DNA of 35,929 bases, taken from the NCBI GenBank assembly GCA_003427395.1, contig BFEA01000606.1, positions 671,575 through 707,503 of the forward strand. The letters are read 5' to 3'. A program made the translations under genes and the position numbers. The notes beneath the pieces are model-generated. The model saw nothing but the letters and a program-made list of their open reading frames with translations, made no database searches and was not told the origin of the DNA. This DNA is from Chara braunii (taxonomy: Eukaryota > Streptophyta > Charophyceae > Charales > Characeae). Of the stretch, positions 10,649-20,129 are shown piece by piece; position 1 is the stretch's first letter; the number at the start of each line of letters is the position of its first letter.

Positions 10649-11683
10649 CTAGTCGAGTCGTACAAGCTCCTCATCATCAAAAGTCAAGGTGGTAATGCGT
10701 CCACCTCGCATGACTCGAACCTTCCGCGTACCATAGAGGGAAGTCATTCATGAGGCGAGTCACCAAGCTATGGCGCGAAATGGTTATCCAATCCTAAAGA
10801 GGTGCCTAGTCGTGGTGTCCTTAATCCGGATGACACTGTAGCGCTCCCCGGACAGGGTAATTTTAACACTCACAATAACTTGAGAAAGGCATTGGAGGTT
10901 ACCCACGCGATGGAAATATTAAGTATATCCATGAAATTCTTCCGGAAGTCGGGCCACATTGGCACGAACATCCGCACCTGAGTTAGGAAAAACTCCTAGC
11001 CCATCCTTGAGTAATCTAACAAATCCAACCCAACGTGTGGGTGCTTCATCTCGAACCAGTAATAGTCGCTCCGCGCGCCGGATCAACTCCTCGTCCATAG
11101 TATCGCGAACCAACAGATATCTGACCTGAGTAAGATCCCTTCGCCCGATGGTATTCCTCACGCCCGAAAAAGTCGCCTATTAGAAGAGACGTTCCCAGAT
11201 TTCATAAGCCTCGTCATCAAATGCGATGATGTTAAAACATTTTGAGCGAAAAATATTAAATTTATTCGCTCGCACCCGTCTTACATGATGCAGGAGACTG
11301 AAAGACCCTTGCTGATCGTTCGACCATAATACAATATAGAGAAACATTCCTCTAATCTCAGAAATGTCTTTTCTAACGGAATTTGCTTCATGAATCACGA
11401 CGAGATTCATGTCTCCGTAATCTCGGGATAGATTAGGAGGCGCAAATTCATACCGTACGATATGTTGTTCATGCTCATTCAATAAAATATAACTCCGCGG
11501 TGGGTTCCTCACACTTCCATCAAAAAACTGCGGTTCATCCCGTTCAAAAAAAAATTCATGTGTATTATAGATCAATCTTCCTTTCCGTATCATACCAGCA
11601 CGTGATCGTGTCGGCACTGTTATCCAATTTGTCGCCGCCTCTCGTGTATTGAACAATCGAAGGATCACTGCTCCTGCGGACAT
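10649..11683 (-). pseudogene. Broken protein-coding region, family unknown
   Basis: On minus, an open frame of 167 codons (11683-11180) starts with ATG just after TTTTGTCATTCAG, a good splice-acceptor shape, and encodes a balanced protein with MFLYIVLWSNDQQGSF and FNIIAFDDEAYEIWERLF. Two adjacent stops (TAA TAG) end it, yet the same frame continues open for 85 more codons to 10919 with TQVRYLLVRDTMDEELIRRA and RWVGFVRLLKDGLGVF. Further protein-like pieces follow in other frames (10870-10784, ITLSGERYSVIRIKD; about 10739-10649, ITTLTFDDEELVRLD). This pattern fits a decayed gene or mobile-element protein, or exons of a real gene with introns I cannot place. I recognise no family. There is no initiation or promoter evidence beyond the ATG. 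Confidence 0.45.
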
Positions 11684-11761
11684 CTGAATGACAAAATAAT
11701 GATTTTGTCAGAATTAATATATATATATATCAACTTTGTATTCAACTCTCTTTCCCTCCCT

Positions 11762-11787
11762 GGACCGTGATTCTTGTATCACGGTCC
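11762..11787. repeat. Perfect 10-bp inverted repeat
   Basis: GGACCGTGAT and ATCACGGTCC are separated by six bases, forming a strong hairpin upstream of the minus-strand reading frames. No T-run follows it on either side. Confidence 0.7.
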
Positions 11788-12704
11788 TACCACGAAGGTG
11801 GGTGCCTACTTGCACTCCTTTATCACTGTTCGAACATGAACTGAGCTTCTTTTGGCTCCAGTTCCCCATACGCTGGTGGCTCCTAAGAGGACCACCAAAA
11901 AGGGTACTAAATTCAGCCTCCCCTTTACTTGAAAGCATGAGAAAATGACTACTCTTAGTTTCAAGACCCTCTACCCTCTAGGAAGTGGTCTGGAATACCC
12001 CTTCTCCTCACCCGAGCTCATTGCTCAGGTCTCAGAAGTGGGGCTGGCTCCACCGCGATACAACATAGTATTCCCCCGTGATACGGTCCACTCCGGGTCG
12101 ATAGCAGGGCTGGCTCCTAAAGCAACGAACCCCCACCCCAGATGCCTCCTAGAGAGAAGAAACCTTGATCCTTAGGTGCAGACAACTTTCTCTATGCCTC
12201 CATACTAAGGGTTGAATTAGACGAATCAAGAAGGATAGTTTGAAAGGGAAGTAAGACTCTTTTGGACGGGTACATAAAGAATGTGGTCATTCGGGGTAGA
12301 ATGGGAGAATTATAGGGGATTCACTAAAAAAATTCTTTTTTTTTCTTTATCTTCATCTTTCGCGTGTTCCATTTTCCGGCACCCGTCAATTCACCCGTTT
12401 TCACTATTCTTCTTTTGGCATACATATGAGTAAAAGGTGGAAGAAAGGTGAACATCCCCATCATTCCCTTGAGCACACACAATGCTGATCCATTCTCACA
12501 TGCATCCATTTACCCTCATGCACAACGAAACAAAACAACAACCCAAGACCGTCCATACCCCAACCAAAGTCAGCCCCCTCCCACTTGCATGACACCACAC
12601 ATCTCACTCTACCTTTTTCCTGAATTCAAGCAAGGTCATGCAAGGTGTGGGTTCACACAGGTGTGCAAGGGAAGTTGAATCGCAACTGACCTTGAGTGAA
12701 GTAG
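11788..12704. other. No gene identified
   Basis: Short frames only. GGGCTGGCTCC occurs twice (about 12043 and 12108), hinting at a weak duplication. The end is a CAC-rich, T-poor stretch leading to the U6 fragment. Confidence 0.3.
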
Positions 12705-12782
12705 AAAAAAAAAAAAAAAAAAAAACTTGGACCATTTCTCGATCTATGTGTGTCATCCTTACACAGGGGTCATGCTAATCTC
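12705..12782 (-). pseudogene. U6 snRNA 3'-half fragment with T-run
   Basis: On minus, 12782-12726 reads AGATTAGCATGACCCCTG then AAGGATGACACACATAGA then TCGAGAAATGGTCC, closely matching the 3' half of plant U6 snRNA (canonical GATTAGCATGGCCCCTGCGC and GGATGACACGCACAAATCG). It is followed by 21 T on the sense strand (12725-12705), like an expanded Pol III terminator. The 5' half, including the ACAGAGA box, is absent and replaced by unrelated sequence, so this is a truncated pseudogene. Confidence 0.8.
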
Positions 12783-12788
12783 GGCGCA

Positions 12789-12881
12789 GCCGATCTGAAC
12801 CGCGCGATTCTCCAGATTGACGGCCAGATCAGGCGCGTTGAAGACATCACGAATGACCAACTCCAAAAGAAGCTAGCCTAG
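12789..12881 (+). pseudogene. Short coiled-coil-like coding remnant
   Basis: Thirty codons ending in TAG read ADLNRAILQIDGQIRR then VEDITNDQLQKKLA, a regular charged/hydrophobic pattern suited to a coiled coil such as found in retroelement Gag proteins. There is no start codon: the frame runs back into the U6 fragment, so it was truncated by that junction. Family assignment is inference; a similar scrap is at 15544. Confidence 0.3.
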
Positions 12882-12892
12882 AGGTGCGGTTT

Positions 12893-13552
12893 TGTCGGAT
12901 TCGATCCCAGTGTCTGTCGGGTGAAAGTCTGTCATCGTAACCTACTGGCTAGCTCCTATCACGGGAGCTATACCTGCAGCCCTTCTATTTGAAGGGTTGC
13001 GACCCAGTAGGTTAGTCATTTCAAGCTTAGGCAGGTTTAGTCCTGCCTTGCGCTGCTAAAACCAACACCCCGCTACCTAACCGGCTCGAACTTAGCCTGG
13101 CGGCCCGGCAAGCCACCCTGTTAACCGCATGTCCGGCCTCGGGCCCTGGCGCGGAGTCAATTTTCACAACCCAAGAAAAAAATAGGTAACCCTTCTCTCC
13201 CGCGAGGTGGTCCTATACCCGGCGCGTCCATCTTTCTAGCCTAGTTAGACCTTGAATCGCGCGGCTGATATTATTATAGGTAGAATAGGTTTAATTTTAA
13301 CGTACCCATGTCTACACGTTCTTGCGGCGCGCGACAAAAGCGAAGGCTTGCCATTCACATCAGTTACTCCCGGACGCCACACGCGTCCGGACTAAAGTCT
13401 GAAAACCTTTTAGTTTCCTAGTCATAGGTCATGCCAGAATAACTTGGGCAACATCAGTCTCCTCAAACCCTTCAATTCAACAACGAAAAGTCAGACATCA
13501 TCCGACGTCCAAAACCCCGGCTAATACCCTTGCCAGGGTTTTTGCCCCGACA
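12893..13552. mobile_element. Candidate solo LTR bounded by TGTCGG...CCGACA
   Basis: The segment begins TGTCGG and ends CCGACA (660 bp), fitting the TG...CA rule with six-base inverted ends. Flanking 5-mers (GGTTT and CCGTT) do not match, so a target duplication is lacking. It holds the three-way-junction inverted repeat at 12938-13014 and ends in a hairpin motif seen twice more in the window (16790, 19559). Other readings of its borders are possible. Confidence 0.3.
12938..13014. other. Three-way-junction inverted repeat (structured element)
   Basis: Stem 1 pairs TAACCTACTGG (12938-12948) with CCAGTAGGTTA (13004-13014), 11 perfect pairs. Within it, stem 2 pairs TAGCTCC (12950-12956) with GGAGCTA (12964-12970) across a seven-base loop, and stem 3 pairs GCAGCCCTTC (12976-12985) with GAAGGGTTGC (12991-13000), ten pairs with one G-T, across a five-base loop. 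A further hairpin GGCAGG/CCTGCC follows at 13030-13047. It is not a tRNA (no T arm) and lacks hammerhead core motifs. It could fold as RNA from either strand or as cruciform DNA. Confidence 0.6.
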
Positions 13553-13558
13553 CCGTTA
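13515..13558. repeat. Hairpin motif D, copy 1
   Basis: CTAATACCCTTGCCAGGG followed by TTTTTGCCCCGACACCG; the same arrangement (inverted ACCCTT/AAGGGT arms then CGACACCG) occurs at 16790 and 19559. Confidence 0.55.
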
Positions 13559-13744
13559 CCCCGACCGTTAGGATGAGCGGCGCATCGGCCAAACAATAAG
13601 CTTCTGATCCCGCAGCTCTCACTCGCTCCTTCTAATGACAAGAGGGGCAAAATCGGGATGAATTTTTCGCTACAATACGGAAAGGTACCTCCACTCCAGT
13701 TCTCCTCCTTTTACTGCATTTGTTCCAGCGCTAACACAGTATGA

Positions 13745-13915
13745 ATCGTCCGTCGGGATATTGAAAGATACATCGGTTGCTACGACAAGTGCCATGGACA
13801 ATACCTGAGCGAGTACGGCTTCCTCAACCCCGAAGAAGACGATCGGGGAAGCAAGTCGGGATGTGCGACAATGGGTCCCACTCTGCCATCTTCCACGTAT
13901 GTAAAACGAGAGTGA
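13745..13915 (+). pseudogene. Coding remnant, integrase zinc-finger-like
   Basis: Fifty-six open codons between two TGA stops read IVRRDIERYIGCYDKCHGQY then LSEYGFLNPEEDDRGSKSGC and so on. The opening resembles the second half of the H2C2 zinc finger in Ty3/gypsy integrases, where an Asp-Val/Ile-x-x-Tyr-Val/Ile precedes a CxxC; here the two cysteines are separated by three residues, not two, and the two histidines upstream are missing. It has no ATG at its 5' limit and no flanking integrase core, so at most it is a fragment; another cysteine-containing protein is possible. Confidence 0.3.
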
Positions 13916-14328
13916 ATCTACCTCTAGAATATAAGAATATAACTATTATCCTACCACCGATAGGACGGACAAAATCGAGTGTATCTACCCCTACCACATA
14001 GAAATATACACTACTACACGTTTGTGTGTGTCCTTGTGTGTGAGAGAGAGGGAGAGAGAGAGATTCTCATCGTTAGGATGAGCAACGCACCTACCATGAG
14101 GTAAGTCTCCAACCACGTGGTCATCCTCACGCTGCTCCCATCGATAGGAAATGAATGTTCTGCTAGAACGCTGATACGTGCATACTCAACTTTGCCTCTG
14201 CCCCCTCTCCTTTCACAGCATACCGTGCAGCCTATGATTTATAGCATGCAAAAACTAACCATTAAATCCTAATTTTGACAACATCATTGGATTCATAACG
14301 ACCGAAAACCTCTATCGCGCTGTCATGC
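13916..14328. other. No gene identified
   Basis: Contains a short GA-rich run (14042-14062) and a second occurrence of CGTTAGGATGAGC (about 14071; first at about 13566). Confidence 0.35.
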
Positions 14329-14815
14329 GCACGATCCTTGCTAGGGAGACCTTCTCGGCCTCGTAACGCAGGATTGGCAGAATGCACATGTCACTTCACG
14401 AGAAGGGAAGCGGCAGAGTCACTCCAGCCGAGTGCGCCATCTATACCTCCATCGAGTCCTTACGACAGGATAGGGTCTCGCAAGGTACAACTTACCTCCA
14501 CCCGCGGGAGCTGTCACCATCCCTTGGGTGGGCGTATCCCCGCCGAGCTACTGAACCACACGTGAAAGTTTTTACCTCCAATCGCGGAGGTGGCCAACCC
14601 GAGGGCGTTTCTCGTATGTTGTAGCATAGGGGGTACGAGCGTTCCACGCCTAGCTCGGACCTGTACACGAACCGTCACGATGGGGCGCTGATCTCCCACG
14701 TGCGATTCAGCGTCGGTCGACTATGACATGCTAACTCATCCACGCGATACTCAACAAAATAAATTATCTCAGGCAAACAAATAAGCCTAGTCCCTTTTTC
14801 ACACGTCTCGACCCA
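14329..14815. repeat. Interspersed repeat family A, copy 3
   Basis: Ordered family A blocks: CTTACGACAGGATAGGG, AGGTACAACTTACCTCCAC, GCGGGAGCTGTCACC, GTTGTAGCATAGGGGGTAC and GTCGGTCGACTATGAC, ending near GCCTAGTCCCTT as in copy 2. Overlapping frames in three phases arise from the repeat and are not conserved. Confidence 0.75.
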
Positions 14816-15543
14816 TAACTCAGGAAAAACCAGTGTGTCTAGCTTAAGGGGAAAACCCTTTTATGTTAGACCAGAGTCTGGGATGTCCTGGACAAGGACC
14901 TCGAATTTCAGGCTCGGGACCAGCGTCCGACCAATAATCTAAAAAGAAAACCCCCTTTAGACAGAGTTTGCTCGTTCGTCCCCTACGGAAAGAAAATATG
15001 AGCAGACACGGGTTGACGAGCAATTCACCATACCCAAACTAAGTCTCCGTCCGATCCAAGAGCAAGCATTGAACCTCGCGCTCGACTACTCATGCTTGTT
15101 CGCTAGATGCGTGCGGCAGGAGTAAAATAAGAAAAGGAAAAGAGCGAGTCTCAGAGGAAATCAGGGAGAGTTATTCTCACAGCCATAGTTGAACCTTGTC
15201 ACTCACACCCTGCACTCATTCATTCATATCACCCTTAATCAAGGAACGATCCCTCGCTCTCATACATACATGCACACATATGAATTCAAATGAAAAATCC
15301 ACACGAGATGGCACAAAACGTGGCCAACCCCGTTGTTCCCAACTTCATGTCCCACACGCTCTTTTCTGACCCCCACTCAACAAAGGCATACACGCCCGTC
15401 CCGATTCACGCAACTTTTGCATGAACATTCAAGAGAGGTTAAGAGAACAAGAACTTTATTCACACGGAAATGCCTTTCGCCTACCAGGTCACATACATCT
15501 GGGCGTGGGTATCATGGTGGGTAGGAGTTGCGTCACAAACTGA
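14816..15543. other. No gene identified
   Basis: Low-signal sequence; the short open frames show no family resemblance. Confidence 0.35.
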
Positions 15544-15684
15544 CCTGCTATCAATTCGATAGCAGAAGTTAATGAAGCTCAAGAATTCAAAGAACGCACG
15601 CAGGTAGCAATGACCTGCGTCACAAAAATCAAGGCTGACATCGCCTGTCGAGTTAATGAAGTTCAACTCCGTATCGCATTCTAA
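15544..15684 (+). pseudogene. Short coiled-coil-like coding remnant 2
   Basis: Forty-six open codons after a TGA and ending in TAA read PAINSIAEVNEAQEFKERTQ then VAMTCVTKIKADIACRVNEV, with heptad-like spacing. It sits just before the 15726 array, as Gag or untranslated pieces of an LTR element might. There is no ATG at its 5' limit and no recognised family. The opposite strand also has an 86-codon frame (15481-15741), which looks less protein-like. Confidence 0.25.
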
Positions 15685-15725
15685 GCTATTTAGTAATAGC
15701 GTCCGGTAACGATGTGAAAATCCTG

Positions 15726-16045
15726 AAAATTTCGGCAGCACTTCCTTTAGGGAAGTGTGCTCGAAGAGTACTTACTATACCAAATATAAAAAGAAAAAGA
15801 AAAAAAATTGGAGTCTCATGAAATATCTAAAAATAAACTAACTCTTTTGGTTTTAGTAGAAATTTCGGTGATACTCCCTTTAGAAAGGAAGGCTTCGAGA
15901 ATTCCTACTGACCCCAAAGACCAAACTATATCCTATCCTAGCTGACATCTCTGAAACTTGACTAACTTTGAGTATTTATCAGAAATTTCGGTAACATCTC
16001 CCCTAAGGAAAAGAGGCTCCCAGAACTTCTACTAACTCGTAGGCT
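15726..16045. repeat. Three units of the approximately 123-bp repeat
   Basis: Anchors GAAAATTTCGGCAGCACTTC (15726), AGAAATTTCGGTGATACTCC (about 15858) and AGAAATTTCGGTAACATCTC (15981) match the 6441-7000 array in both motif and spacing, linking the two regions to one repeat family. Confidence 0.65.
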
Positions 16046-16442
16046 AGTCAAAGTCATACAAAAACAATCATGCATGAAGACACAATGCGAAAACAAAAAG
16101 TACACATCTACCTGCCTATCGCTCAAGCATAAGGCGAGAGCACCAACAGACCACCCGACTATGTAGAAAACAGATAGAGCTTAAACAAAAGACAAGTCAT
16201 TGTCAACAATCATGTCATGTCCACAACGCATTCAACCAATTCAAAACGAAGGTTCGTTCATCCAAAGTTTTCATCTTTCGTTTGTCCTGATCACATAATC
16301 ATTAGTCATGTATCTTACTTCGTTGATTAATTTTTCAAGTTGTTCTCAGTCAAACCCCATGGAATCACCAACACGTCAGTCTGGACAACTTAAAGGAGAA
16401 TAGTCATACCTTTGTTACCAAGCAAAACTGACTGATTTTAGC

Positions 16443-16750
16443 AAAGCGACCGGATCAGTAAGAAGAACCTCATCTCCAAGCCTATTTTAATGTCTTAGGC
16501 AAACGAGCAAAGCGACCAGATTAGTCAGGGGGACCTCATCTCTACCCTCATTTCAATGTCTTAGGCAAACAACAAAGCGACCGGATCAGTCAGGAGGACT
16601 CCATCCCCATTTCAATGTCTTAGGCAAACAGCAAAGCGACCGAATCAGTCATGAGAGCCTCATCTCCAACCCCATTTCAATATCTAAGGCAAACAACAAA
16701 GTGACCGGATCAGTCAGGAGGACCTTATCTCCAACCCTATTCCATATCAT
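16443..16750. repeat. Minisatellite, five units of 60-66 bp
   Basis: AAAGCGACCGGATCAGT starts units at 16443, 16509, 16573, 16633 and 16698; each continues with GACCTCATCTC and CATTTCAATGTCTTAGGCAA. Unit 3 has a short internal deletion, which rules out a conserved reading frame. Confidence 0.9.
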
Positions 16751-16789
16751 GTTGATCAAGGACGCACCCTGTGCAGCCTTTAAAAATGT

Positions 16790-16828
16790 CGGCATATACT
16801 CTTGTAAGGGTGTTTGCTACGACACCGC
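16790..16828. repeat. Hairpin motif D, copy 2
   Basis: GGCATATACTCTTGTAAGGG then TGTTTGCTACGACACCG, degenerate relative to copies 1 and 3. Confidence 0.45.
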
Positions 16829-17240
16829 ATCTTCCCTCAATCATTTTCACCGAGAATCGAGTAGTATTATCGATTTTCCACTCTTTCTACCTCTATTGCC
16901 GCCATGGCTTAACGCTCCCTCTTTCCATTGTAACTCCTATCTCACTAACTTTCATGCTAATATGACCTCACCGTTCGATTCGCCCTGCTCTTAGAACCCG
17001 ATTTCGACTTCTACTTCGCCCGATTTCATTAAGGAATGGGCGAGCTATACCCTTTTCCTGTTGCCACAACTACTCTCTTTCGTCCTTATCTGTGAATGCA
17101 TCTCGGAGCGAAAATGCATCCAGATCCTTCCTTCTTTAGCAGGTGACACCTTCGTTTCCTTCTTGCCCGCTGCTTACGCAGCTTCCCACATTGCCCAAAT
17201 CCTTCGAAACAAAAACGGCAGAAGGAAAAGTCAGTGCGCC
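16829..17240. other. No gene identified
   Basis: Pyrimidine-rich; short overlapping open frames only, none protein-like enough to call. Confidence 0.35.
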
Positions 17241-17311
17241 CCAACTTTTTTTCGATTTATATATGACATCTTCTCAATATCGTTCCAATTTTAACGGATG
17301 TTCCGAAGGAC
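17241..17311 (-). pseudogene. Internally deleted U6 snRNA pseudogene
   Basis: On minus from 17311: GTCCTTCGGAACATCCG then TTAAAATTGGAACGATA matches the first 35 bases of plant U6 almost exactly. It continues TTGAGAAGAT where canonical U6 has CAGAGAAGAT, then jumps to GTCATATATAAATCGA, equivalent to the 3' part GACACGCACAAATCGA, so about 25 bases including the GCATGGCCCC block are deleted. No TATA or upstream element (TCCCACATCG) is visible at the right spacing above 17311. A dead copy. Confidence 0.75.
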
Positions 17312-18300
17312 TTAACACTGGCGGGTAGTCCCAACAACTCCGAAAAAAGACCTCAGAGGGAACCAGTTACTAGACAGTTTCATTAGTCTTCGCCTCTATA
17401 CCCAAGTCCGTCATCTAGCGCCTCGATATCATCTAGCGCCTCGGCCTAAGTCTCCTTTGATCCATTCTGCTCAGGCGGAGTTTACCACCCCTTCGTGCCT
17501 CCATCGGGTAAGTCCACGAACAGGCAGCGACTGTGGAGCCAAAGACACGGACCTGCCTCATGGTCTCTAGTGAAGCGGACCCCGTGCAGATCTTGATGGT
17601 AGTAGCAATTATTCACCTGAGAACTTTGAAGACCGAAGTGGAGTGGGATTCTATGTAGTCCGCAACATGGCATTGTTGTAGTACCGCTATGGGCCTTGCA
17701 ACTGCGCCCCGAGCATACTTCATCCTCTTTCGGTTCCCAACGGGCATACTCACACTCAAAACTCCCACAGCAGATCGTGGGCGGCGGATGGTACACCTGC
17801 CGAGGTTTCCCACCACTCAGGTTTATTCCGCCTCGCGGGCTGATCACCCACCGACTGCCATGCACGTTGACCACTATCGGTTCCGGTGTCGCCCCCGATT
17901 CAAAAAAAAAAAAAAAAAAAATAGCGATAGTAATAATAACGATAATAAATAATAAAATATTTAGAAAAAAATAAAACGTCAGTAAATAACGGAAGGAAAC
18001 ATGGGACCCCTAGTACCGCTCTTTTTCTACTGGCAGCAAAACCAAGCGGGATAGGTTCGTCGGACCCTCAACCCTTCGGTCTTTTCATACCGTTTCAGTC
18101 CTCCTGTGCTGCCGTCCGCTGGCTTCGATCCTTGAATCTCCTAGTTGAAAGTCCGACAATGTAACCAATAGTGTTAGGCTCACGGATGAACTTATCGCTA
18201 GTGGTAAACCATTTAAACGGTTACCACGAGACGAGAGGGTTTCAAGGCTAACACCTTGAACTACCGACCAATCCCAAAGTCATTAGCCTTTTGCGTCCAA
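17312..18300. other. No gene identified
   Basis: A 130-codon minus frame (17482-17874) has many Cys/His but no recognisable finger spacing. An A-tract lies at 17901-17920. CGGTGTCG at about 17880 mirrors the end of motif D. Confidence 0.3.
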
Positions 18301-19250
18301 CGATGTCAAGCGCATCGGTCCTGCACAAGGCGGGACCCTCCCGGCTTCGCCACACAGGAGTTGGTCTACCTCGTCACGATATACATGGAGCTTCCGTAAG
18401 CCGTTCCGGCCGAATGCGCCAGCCATACCTCTCGCGAGCCCCTACGACAGGATAGGGCCAACTCGAGGTACAACTTTACCTCGACCTGCGGGAGCTGTCA
18501 CCTCCCTTCGGTGGGCGTATCGCCGCCGAGCTACAAGTCCACAGTACGAAAGCGAATTAGTTGCAAGCACAGAGGTGGACCAGCTGAGGGTGTTTCTCGT
18601 TCACTGTAGCATAGGGGGTACGCGCGATCCCACGCCTCTATCGGACCCGCACGCGAACCGACGCACTGGGGGGCTAAAGTCCCAAGCGCGACTCGTCGTC
18701 GGTCGACTCGGACGCATATCACTCACCACGCGTTACACCACAACACACACAGACGGAACGAAACAAAACAAACAACACAACAACACTTTTAGTCACTTTT
18801 TGTAGCTATCCCATAACCTTCCGACGAGGAAATCGAATAGGCGACGTCCGCGAGATTTAGTATAAAACTGCGCGGCGCAGGGTTCTTCCCATATCGACTA
18901 ACAATGCATGAATACGCAAGCAGTCGCAATGATGACGTACTATGTAGTACCCATAATCAAGAGGTCCCTTGTGGATCCGAGTACCGCTTATAACACTCAC
19001 GTGTCAATCTTGAAGTATTGTGAGGATCGAGCCCTTCTCGATATTGCACGATTGAAGAAACAACCGTTCACCCCCCGCGTAAGAGTTCGCGAGAGGTATG
19101 GTTGGCGCACTCGGGCGGGGCGGCTTGTGGAAGCTCCATGTGTAGTGTGGCGAGGTAGACCAACTCCTGCGTGACGTGGCCGAGAGGGTCCCGCACTGTG
19201 CGGGACCGATGCGCTCGGCAACGCGCGGCTGCATGTCCTTGCATGCCTGA
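18301..19250. repeat. Family A, copy 4, with long inverted ends
   Basis: The left 140 bp (from 18301, AAGCGCATCGGTCC, GGCGGGACCCTCCCGGC, CAGGAGTTGGTCTACCTCG, ACATGGAGCTTCC) recur inverted at about 19090-19250 (on minus GAGCGCATCGGTCCCGCACA, CAGGAGTTGGTCTACCTCG, CATGGAGCTTCCACAAGCCG). The intervening part matches copy 1 through TACTATGTAGTACCCAT (18954). Two head-to-head copies, or an element with long terminal inverted repeats, would both fit. No matching 9-bp target duplication was found. Confidence 0.7.
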
Positions 19251-19558
19251 CCACTGTCATCCCCACGTTGTAGTCAAAGTCGTCCTTTATACAACATAAT
19301 CGTCGTGGTCAAATGAACCAATCAAAAGTCGCAATCTTTTAATCCTAGTTTAAATAAAAAATCAAAATTTTAACATGTAACCTCGTCAGCCTTACAATTA
19401 TCAACTCAAAGAAAAATCATGCGCACCTTAATTCTGGGCGCCCACACACTCTTCACTCTAGTCAACCATTTAGTCAATGTAAACAACAGACTCAGTCGCG
19501 ACTCACACGGTATACTGAGACTTTAGACCAAGGTTGTTTTTTGTCACCTGCAAAACCA

Positions 19559-19597
19559 GGGCGGATACCCTTGTAAGGGTATTCGCACCGACACCGG
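19559..19597. repeat. Hairpin motif D, copy 3
   Basis: GCGGATACCCTT and AAGGGTATTCGC form 12-bp arms with one mismatch around GT (19561-19586), followed by ACCGACACCGG. It directly adjoins the GAACG-rich end of the next element. Confidence 0.6.
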
Positions 19598-20060
19598 TGT
19601 TCGGGTTCGGTCGAACTCCCAAACCCGAACCTGCCGAATATTCAGTCCCCCTTGGAGATGCGTTCGACCGTTCAGGCCGAATGCGGACATAAAAAAATCA
19701 AAAAATCAAAAAATCAAAAAAAAAAAAACTCTGAAAAAAATATGTTATGCAAAAAAATAAAATGAACAACATTTGCCTCCGCGTTTCATTTTTTCATGGG
19801 ATACCTAAATGCTTTGAAAATTTATAGATTTGTATTTCACATAATATAAAGCTCATAAAAAAAAATTCAAAAAATAGTAAAGGCACCAAAATAAAATTAA
19901 AACAAAAAGTGAAAGGTGAAAAAATAAAACAAATTGAGTGGCCGAGCACGTTTTGACACCGCCATCTTTGGCGATATTTTTTTTTTTTTTTGGCTTGGTA
20001 AAATGCCTTCGAATTTTATATGCATGTAGCTTATGTCATACAAAACCCACAAAAAAATGT
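19590..20060 (-). mobile_element. TA-element family, copy 2 (reverse orientation)
   Basis: Read on minus, this matches copy 1: GCAAAGATGGCGGTGTCAAA-type core, an AT-rich stretch, a TTTTTTGCATAA block, then GAACGGTCGAACGC and other GAACG/GTTCGG blocks at the GC-rich end. On minus it has GAAGGCATTTT followed by ACCAAGCCAAAA, the uninterrupted counterpart of the site where copy 1 holds the TTAA element. The outer termini are degenerate, and the 20060 border is approximate. Confidence 0.6.
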
Positions 20061-20093
20061 CAAAAAAAAAAATTTAGCCAGCGAGATAATTTT

Positions 20094-20129
20094 GGAAAAC
20101 CAATAGACCCATACACCTATTGGTTTTCC
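20094..20129. repeat. Perfect 13-bp inverted repeat
   Basis: GGAAAACCAATAG and CTATTGGTTTTCC flank a ten-base spacer. It lies near the presumed outer end of the copy 2 element. Confidence 0.8.

Noticed and set aside
17482-17874. 130-codon minus frame rich in Cys/His; GGTGGTAAACTCC recalls large-subunit rRNA
   Set aside because: Cys/His spacing fits no finger I know; rRNA similarity is confined to about 13 bases and the surroundings do not match.
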